The translations under genes were made by a program, and so were the position numbers. Of a stretch of 64,000 nucleotides of DNA, positions 58,616 to 64,000 are shown one piece after another (position 1 is the first letter of the stretch; each line of letters begins with the position of its first letter). The notes beneath the pieces were generated by a model, which saw nothing but the letters and a program-made list of their open reading frames with translations, was not told the DNA's origin and made no database searches. The stretch covers positions 188,283,948 to 188,347,947 of the forward strand of contig NC_134082.1 in NCBI RefSeq assembly GCF_000715075.1, given 5' to 3'. Source of the stretch: Nicotiana tabacum (lineage: Eukaryota > Streptophyta > Magnoliopsida > Solanales > Solanaceae).

Positions 58616-60310
58616 TCATTGAAGATTGTTGGAATTCATTGTTGTTTCTGATTGGGATTGCATCTGCCCTGTTTCCTGGTGCAGTCAGAATTATAGCAGA
58701 AGAATTTCCGTCAATTGCATGGCATTCTATATACCAAAAAAAAATATGTAATAATTGACTTTATAACTATTCAGAATAATATTAGTAGTGTTTATAAAGT
58801 GGGTTAAGCATTGTCGATGCTTAAGGGTCGAAGTGCTGTATCCTTGGACTGAGAAGTTCAAGTTATGGTGTCATCTAAGTGTCCATTTGGTTCACAAAAT
58901 AGACTTACTAATGTAATTTTCTTGATTTCTGCTTATGACAGAAGTACTTGTGGTTGTGATTTTGCATTTTGAAGAAATGAGTGGACTTCACATTGAGGCA
59001 TTTGCATTGTTTCCTTTTAGACACAGGTAAAACTGTTGGGAAGTATTCTTGGTTAGTTGATATAACTTGTTAATAATTTGTAAGCATGCAAGCTGGTGCA
59101 TATATTAGATTGCTTCCTTTTAAGCATCAAATGACATTTCCTTGTGATCTTTCATTTCAGTCAAAGCCTTCATAGCATGAGGCTACTGACTATTCGGCCC
59201 ATATTATTTTTGGTATTTTTAAACACCTCTTAAGAAAGACATTTCCTTGTCTTAATATTATCCCAGCCCAAATTCTGAATATGCTGAAATGAAGATTTTA
59301 GCACCTGTAGCTGGAGATGACCAGCCTGGTAATCACTCTTGGAAGAAAAGAACTGTAAGTCATCTCTCACTGCCAATATTTCTTGCCTATGGAGCTTTTG
59401 TGGGGGGGAATCAATTAAAATGCATGGTGTCAATAGGAGGAATCTGTTGCTCCTTATGCCACCTTTCTGGTTTGAGTGTATTGAAATTAATAAAGGAATG
59501 GGAGGTGTTGCATGTTAGAATGACAAAGTAAAAGCTAGTTGTGCGCGATGTCATTGTTTGTAATATTATGTTAAATGAATGTCCGTTGTTTGTTAAAAAG
59601 TGTCTTAGGATTTACTTAAGCTTTGAAGTTAATCAATATGACGTTCTATAAGTAGCGTAAGAGTTGCTGAATGTTGCCTCAACCACGACCAGTTTGTGCC
59701 AATAGAGCTCCCTTTTTCTATTGGAAGCAAGGCTGTGAGTGAGTCAAACCTGCTTGTGAGCTAATTAAGCCTGTCTTAGCTTATAACTGTTCAAGCTGGA
59801 GCTAGCTCAGTTGACCAAACGAGCCAATCTGTGGCACATAAATGTTCAATACGCTAAGCTTATGTATTTTTTGCTTTCTCATACTTATATTGACTATATT
59901 AACATGCTGGTTTAATCCCAATAGAGTCTTTATGCTGGAGATTTATAATACCACTGTTACCTTTCTCAAAAAAATATGCTGGTTTAACTATAAATTTCCA
60001 CGGCATTTGATTTTTTTAATATGCGAGTTTAAAGGAGTGCACCATTCTTCTATTAACTATTTAAAGTAATCAATCAGTGACCAGCCTTAGATAGGAGGGT
60101 ATAGAGGTCAAAGATTAGGGTAGAAGGTTTGTAGGTAGCCGAGCGTTTTCTCTTTGTCTTACTCAGTTCGCTAGCATTAGTGTTAGTATGATATCTTTTT
60201 ATTCATAGATTGCTATTATTATCTAGAGTTTCACTGCATTCTTGGATTCGATCTTATTTTATCTTGCTGTTATTCTTACTTGTTGCAAGTACCTTTTTAT
60301 TTTCCGCTGT
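58616..60310. other. 3' UTR and intergenic DNA after the riboflavin kinase gene
   Basis: The first about 150-200 bp are likely the 3' UTR (AATAAT/AAATATG signals near 58738-58790). The rest has no convincing coding or repeat content; a 59289-59531 open frame has no recognisable domain. Confidence 0.45.
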
Positions 60311-60311
60311 T

Positions 60312-60435
60312 CTCTAGCTGAGGGTCTATCGGAAACCTCTCTGCCCTTCCGGGGTTAGGGGTAAGACTGCGTACATCTTACCCCCCAGACCCCACTTGTG
60401 GAAAACTACTGGATTTGTTGTTGTTGTTGTTGTAA
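60312..60435 (+). mobile_element. SINE (TTG-tailed, Solanaceae type)
   Basis: It shows GCTGAGGGTCTATCGGAAAC, GGGGTTAGGGGTAAGACTGC and CCCCCCAGACCCCACTTGTG, then (TTG)n. It is the same family as the two copies in F-box gene B. No clear target duplication was identified. Confidence 0.85.
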
Positions 60436-61447
60436 TCACCAGAGGTTTGTTTAAATTACCATTTATTGACAAATATTTTGGAATGAATGCAGTTTGTTAC
60501 GACAAGTAGTAATATGGAGCTTTGCTAGTATTCTATTAGCATTTTAGTGAAGGAGCTCAAAAGTTCACTTCTTTGATGCAATTACTTGGTGACTTTGATG
60601 AGCAGCTGGAGCATTCACTAGTAAATAAAAAGCATTTTTGTTTTTGTCACTTATAACGTCATTTCTACGTCATTTCTTTTATTTAGGGGAACAATCTAAT
60701 ATGGAATGATTTAAAGCTAGATCTCAAATATCTTGCCTTTTATTTAGGGCCTAGGGGAATAAATCTAATATGGAATACCATCTCTTGAGACATGGCTGAA
60801 GTTACCAAAGTAGACTTTGGTACAAGAAATAATGCAATTGAGACTCTCTTAAGGGAAGTCTCATTAACTCACTATGATCAGAAATTGGATAGTGCGAAAT
60901 TTGACAAACACGTTTTTTTTTATTTTATAGAAAAACGAATTGAATAATATGTTTGATTAATCAAACCTATCTCCATGGACAGATAAAAATAAATTTGCTA
61001 AGATGAATACAAAAGAGAGTAAGCATATTTGGGGAAAAAATTCAAGAGAATACTTCACAATATTTACCAAAAAAGAAAGTGCTTAAGATTTCTGGAATAT
61101 CCCAAATAAACTTGTTCTTACAGAATATACAACGGACTCTATTTCTTCTATAACTCTTGCAAAGCACTTAATTGGATGACAGTCAATACGGTGAGTCAAA
61201 ATTATGTAAGACTAAGTTTAAATTTTTAGTAGAGACGTAACAGAGACAATTTTTTTCTTCATATGTTTAAATCGTGACGAACAAAATAGTATTGTTGAGA
61301 GAAAGCACGTGCCAGTAAAATAGTCAAAGAGATTTAGCAGCTAAAAATTGGAACTACTAGTAAAAAGATAATAGAGATGCGCGTTAGACCACTTTCGGCG
61401 GCGGATCAACATTGAAGCTTATGGGTGGTCAAGCACCTATTGTCGAA
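60436..61447. other. AT-rich intergenic DNA
   Basis: It contains a short direct duplication (TTTTATTTAGGG...AATCTAATATGGAAT at about 60678 and 60738). No gene is evident. Confidence 0.4.
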
Positions 61448-61630
61448 GGCGGATTCAAGATTTAAACTTTTTGAGTTCAACCTTTAAGATTTTTAGCATT
61501 GAACCCATTATATTCCTAAAGTTATGGGTTCATATCTACTATTTGTTACAATTATAGTAGACTATTACATATTAAGTTATACTCCGCATCGAAAGTTACC
61601 GTCACCTTAATGCTACATATGCCCCTGCCT
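61448..61630 (+). mobile_element. short MITE-like element
   Basis: It begins GGCGGATTCAAGATTTAAAC, has AGCATTGAACCCATTATATT and TTATGGGTTCATATC inside, and ends ATATGCCCCTGCC. It is the same family as 29160-29345. The class and exact ends are uncertain. Confidence 0.45.
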
Positions 61631-62640
61631 ATTGTGTTTAACGAAGCTGTATATTTTTATGTTGGAAATTAGTACTAATATACAAAAATATTGATTGAAC
61701 ACCCATCATAGAAAGTACTAAAAATCTTCTCTCAAAAAGAGACAGACCAGAGATAATAGAGGAAGGTATTCAGTTCAAAAAAGATACGACAGTCAGAACA
61801 GCTTCAATCCAAAATTGACTAGGACAGAAGCAAACTACAAGCCTTAGCAACCGCTTTCATGCGGACCTTATGTAAAAAAGAAAAAAAAAGCGAAGAAAAC
61901 AAAACACTAAGCTGTTGCGCTAACTTGCTAGCGCTGACCCCATCTGTTATCAACTGTTCACCTATTTTTCAGTATGAATCGAAATCGAGCCTAATTCTGC
62001 TCATAACTTTACAACTTGTTTGGATGTCTGTTACCCATTATATCGTATTGTATTACTATCTCAAAATAATATTGTTTTGATTGTTTAGTTAAAATTGATT
62101 GTATTGTATTGTTAAATTTATTATTCTGGAACAATGAAAAGTCCATTTTTTGAAACAACAAATTTAGTGTGGTGGGATTGTTTCCTATTTTTCTTTTCAG
62201 TTATGAGCTAACTTATTACACCATTTATTTCTATGTTAATCTTTACCTTTTTTTCGTTTTAACTCCAAATCTCTAACCTATAACTCACTTTGTCTTCGTC
62301 CCTTGTTTTTTGCGAACTCCAACATTAAAGGTAAAAAAGAATAGGTTTGCCTTCTTTTTTTTTTCCTCCTAATTTGATTTTAACTCCAATTCTAATTACT
62401 TTAATCTCCAATTAGCTACATACCATTGGTTGTTTTCAAGTGTACAAGTGCTATTATTTATCTTCTCAACTCCTTGTTTCTTTATCATCTTTCTTTTTAA
62501 AAAAAAATATAGTTAACCTTATTTTTTAATTTTTTGCTTTTGTTTTCACCTGGCAATTAAGTTAGAGTAATATTATTTATGGTATAATTGCTACAGATTT
62601 TATGAAATATGAATATTTCGTTATTTTTTGGTTAAAAGGG
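61631..62640. other. AT-rich intergenic DNA with a possible short repeat
   Basis: A stretch near 62010-62200 with ATTATATCGTATTGTATTAC and GATTGTATTGTATTG resembles short dispersed plant repeats. No coding content is supported. Confidence 0.3.
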
Positions 62641-62656
62641 ATGTTGTATTTATATG

Positions 62657-63481
62657 CTAGTTAACAAAAGGAATCACATGAGGGACATTACTGGGGTATC
62701 GCAGAGACCCCATAGTTGTAAAGTTTAGCATGATTGTGTTTAAGTTACAACCCACAAAAGATCTAACTAGTTCAGTTCCTAGGATGTCTGCGCAAAATAC
62801 ATCATTGACAAACATCGGAGGAACTGATAATGTCATAAATTTGTTCAAAAATATCTCCTTTGCTGCTTCCTTGGCCAATGCATCAACTACTCTGTTCTGC
62901 TCCCGGTAGATGCGCCTCACTACCACGCTGCCCATCCTTTGGATGATTGACCTGCATTCACAAATTAGAGGGTCATAAATCAGACTTCCATTCAAAAGTA
63001 TATTGACTGTTTCAACTAAATCAGTGTTTATTTCCAGCGGTACTAAATGGTTTTGCTCCGCCAGTTGTAGACCCCGTATGAGGGCCTGAACATCTGCCCT
63101 TATGTTTGTTGTTTGGGGGATATTGTCCGTGTAGCCCAATATCTAGTTGCCATTGTAGTTTCTAAATATTTCCTCTGAACCTCCTATTCGTGGGTTCCCC
63201 ATTACTGCTCCATCTGTATTCAGTTTGTAAGAACCTCTGGATGGAGGTTCCCATTTTAACAGGATCTGGTGAGTTACCTTTGTTGAGTCATTCTTTGTAA
63301 GCATAAGGTATTCAGTTGCTTTTGAGATTGTGATATTGGCATTGATATGTTCTTTCTTGTTATTGAATATATTGTTGTTTCTGTTTAACCAAATGTGCCA
63401 CAGACAAAAGGGAATGAGGTTGTCCCAACAGATGTAGTTATTGAAAGGGACATTTTTAGAGAGTTCTATCTTGATTGCCAC
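62657..63481 (-). pseudogene. LINE-derived RNase H-like domain (RVT_3 type), broken
   Basis: It begins after the frameshift with NLIPFCLWHIWLNRNNNIFN, then WEPPSRGSYKLNTDGAVMG (first catalytic Asp). An in-frame TAG at about 63145-63143 interrupts it. Beyond that, LQLAEQNHLVPLEINTDLVE and VVDALAKEA supply the remaining RNase H motifs. It is not functional as it stands. Confidence 0.75.
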
Positions 63482-64000
63482 TGGTGGACATTGAAAACTG
63501 GAGCATTATTTGAACCATTTCCTGAGGATTTGGATAGGATTTCATTCCAGAAATGGACATCATTAGGACATTCAAAGAAAATATGGGTAATGTTTTCTTG
63601 TCCATTGTTACAGTATTGACTTTGAGGGACACAGTTGATTCCAATAGAGTGGAGAAAGCTCTTAGTTGAAAGTCTCTTATGGGTTAGGAGCCGGATGAAG
63701 TATTTGATTTTGTTGGGGGCTTGTAGCTTCCAGATCCATTTGAAGGAGCCTTCCTCCCCAGAATGGAGACTGGTTGTAGTCCTGCTTAGGAAGGAGTAAG
63801 CAGAACTATTTGAGAACTGGCCATTAGGAGTCAAATCCCATATAAGATTATCATCCTTAGTTGTAACATGGGGGATAAACACAGAGTTCAACAGGTTCAG
63901 AATACTTGGAGGAGTGTTAATGGACGAAGCTGATGTGTCCCAATTGCCCAGGTTGTGGATTGAGCTAACCTTGGCATCAAGGTCATTTTGGGTTAATGGG
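63466..64000 (-). pseudogene. LINE reverse-transcriptase zinc-binding domain (zf-RVT), partial
   Basis: The frame is open from the window edge to 63466. It includes NLIWDLTPNGQFSNSSAYSF, then WIWKLQAPNKIKYFIRLLTH, then C..C...ITHIFFECPNDVHFWNEIL. These match the zinc-binding domain after the reverse transcriptase in plant LINEs. A frameshift near 63475 separates it from the RNase H part. Confidence 0.8.

Larger units (their letters stand above)
62657..64000 (-). mobile_element. 3' part of a LINE (non-LTR retrotransposon), continues off the right edge
   Basis: The minus strand holds the C-terminal zinc-binding region that follows LINE reverse transcriptases, then an RNase H-like domain, in the order typical of plant LINEs. 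The reverse transcriptase itself would lie beyond position 64000. Neither a poly(A) tail nor a target duplication is obvious. Confidence 0.75.

Noticed and set aside
59289..59531. 80-codon frame after the riboflavin kinase gene
   Set aside because: No recognisable domain or splice partners; not supported as a gene.
59700..59830. Possible tRNA-like or structured RNA (GAGCTAATTAAGCC, GGAGCTAGCTCAG)
   Set aside because: No cloverleaf with anticodon and T-arm could be assembled; probably chance or a short repeat.

Overview
This is a plant nuclear genome window, almost certainly from the nightshade family (Solanaceae), possibly Nicotiana or a relative. The evidence is AT-rich DNA with GT-AG introns, three short (TTG)n-tailed SINEs of the kind typical of Solanaceae, Tat/Ogre-type Ty3 retrotransposons with very long LTRs, and layers of nested mobile elements. 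Three host genes are supported: two tandem F-box/FBD genes and one riboflavin kinase/FMN hydrolase gene. Nearly everything else is transposon-derived or AT-rich intergenic DNA.

Region by region. 1-970 is the 5' LTR and gag start of a minus-strand LTR retrotransposon that runs off the left edge and has inserted into the gag of a second element. 971-15305 is that second element, a decayed plus-strand Tat/Ogre-like Ty3 retrotransposon (gag, protease with G-patch, RT, two RNase H domains, integrase, repeat arrays, then a 3' LTR of about 5.5 kb). Its 3' LTR carries a 1.05-kb hAT-like element with a perfect 8-bp target duplication (TTAGAAAC). 15306-18890 holds unclassified repeats and a degenerate hAT-like remnant. 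18912-23035 is F-box gene A, whose N-terminus carries three heptads resembling the RNA polymerase II CTD; its second intron holds a tandem duplication split by a long-TIR (MULE-like) element. About 24096-26700 is a Helitron-like, internally duplicated block. 27073-30012 is F-box gene B, a paralogue with the same three-exon structure and SINEs in both introns. 30308-34980 is a complete but internally deleted minus-strand LTR retrotransposon (gag start joined to the integrase end).

37487-48023 is a 10.5-kb Mutator-like element (MULE) bounded by a perfect 9-bp duplication (TTTAAAATT). It carries a decayed MuDR-type transposase on the plus strand and a convergent minus-strand DUF1985/ULP1-like cysteine protease gene, and its noncoding DNA is saturated with a short TGTATTCA-type motif. 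A (CATA)n microsatellite follows, then a putative minus-strand Helitron (48801-52549). 52741-58615 is the riboflavin kinase/FMN hydrolase gene, with ten coding exons and a possible upstream alternative coding exon. 58616-62640 is intergenic with one SINE and short repeats. 62657-64000 is the 3' end of a minus-strand LINE (zinc-binding domain plus RNase H).

Functionally, the F-box pair is expected to supply SCF ubiquitin-ligase adaptors and the third gene balances FMN and riboflavin. The mobile elements are mostly disabled: the transposase has lost a conserved aspartate as well as its reading frame, while the ULP1 catalytic core next to it still looks intact.
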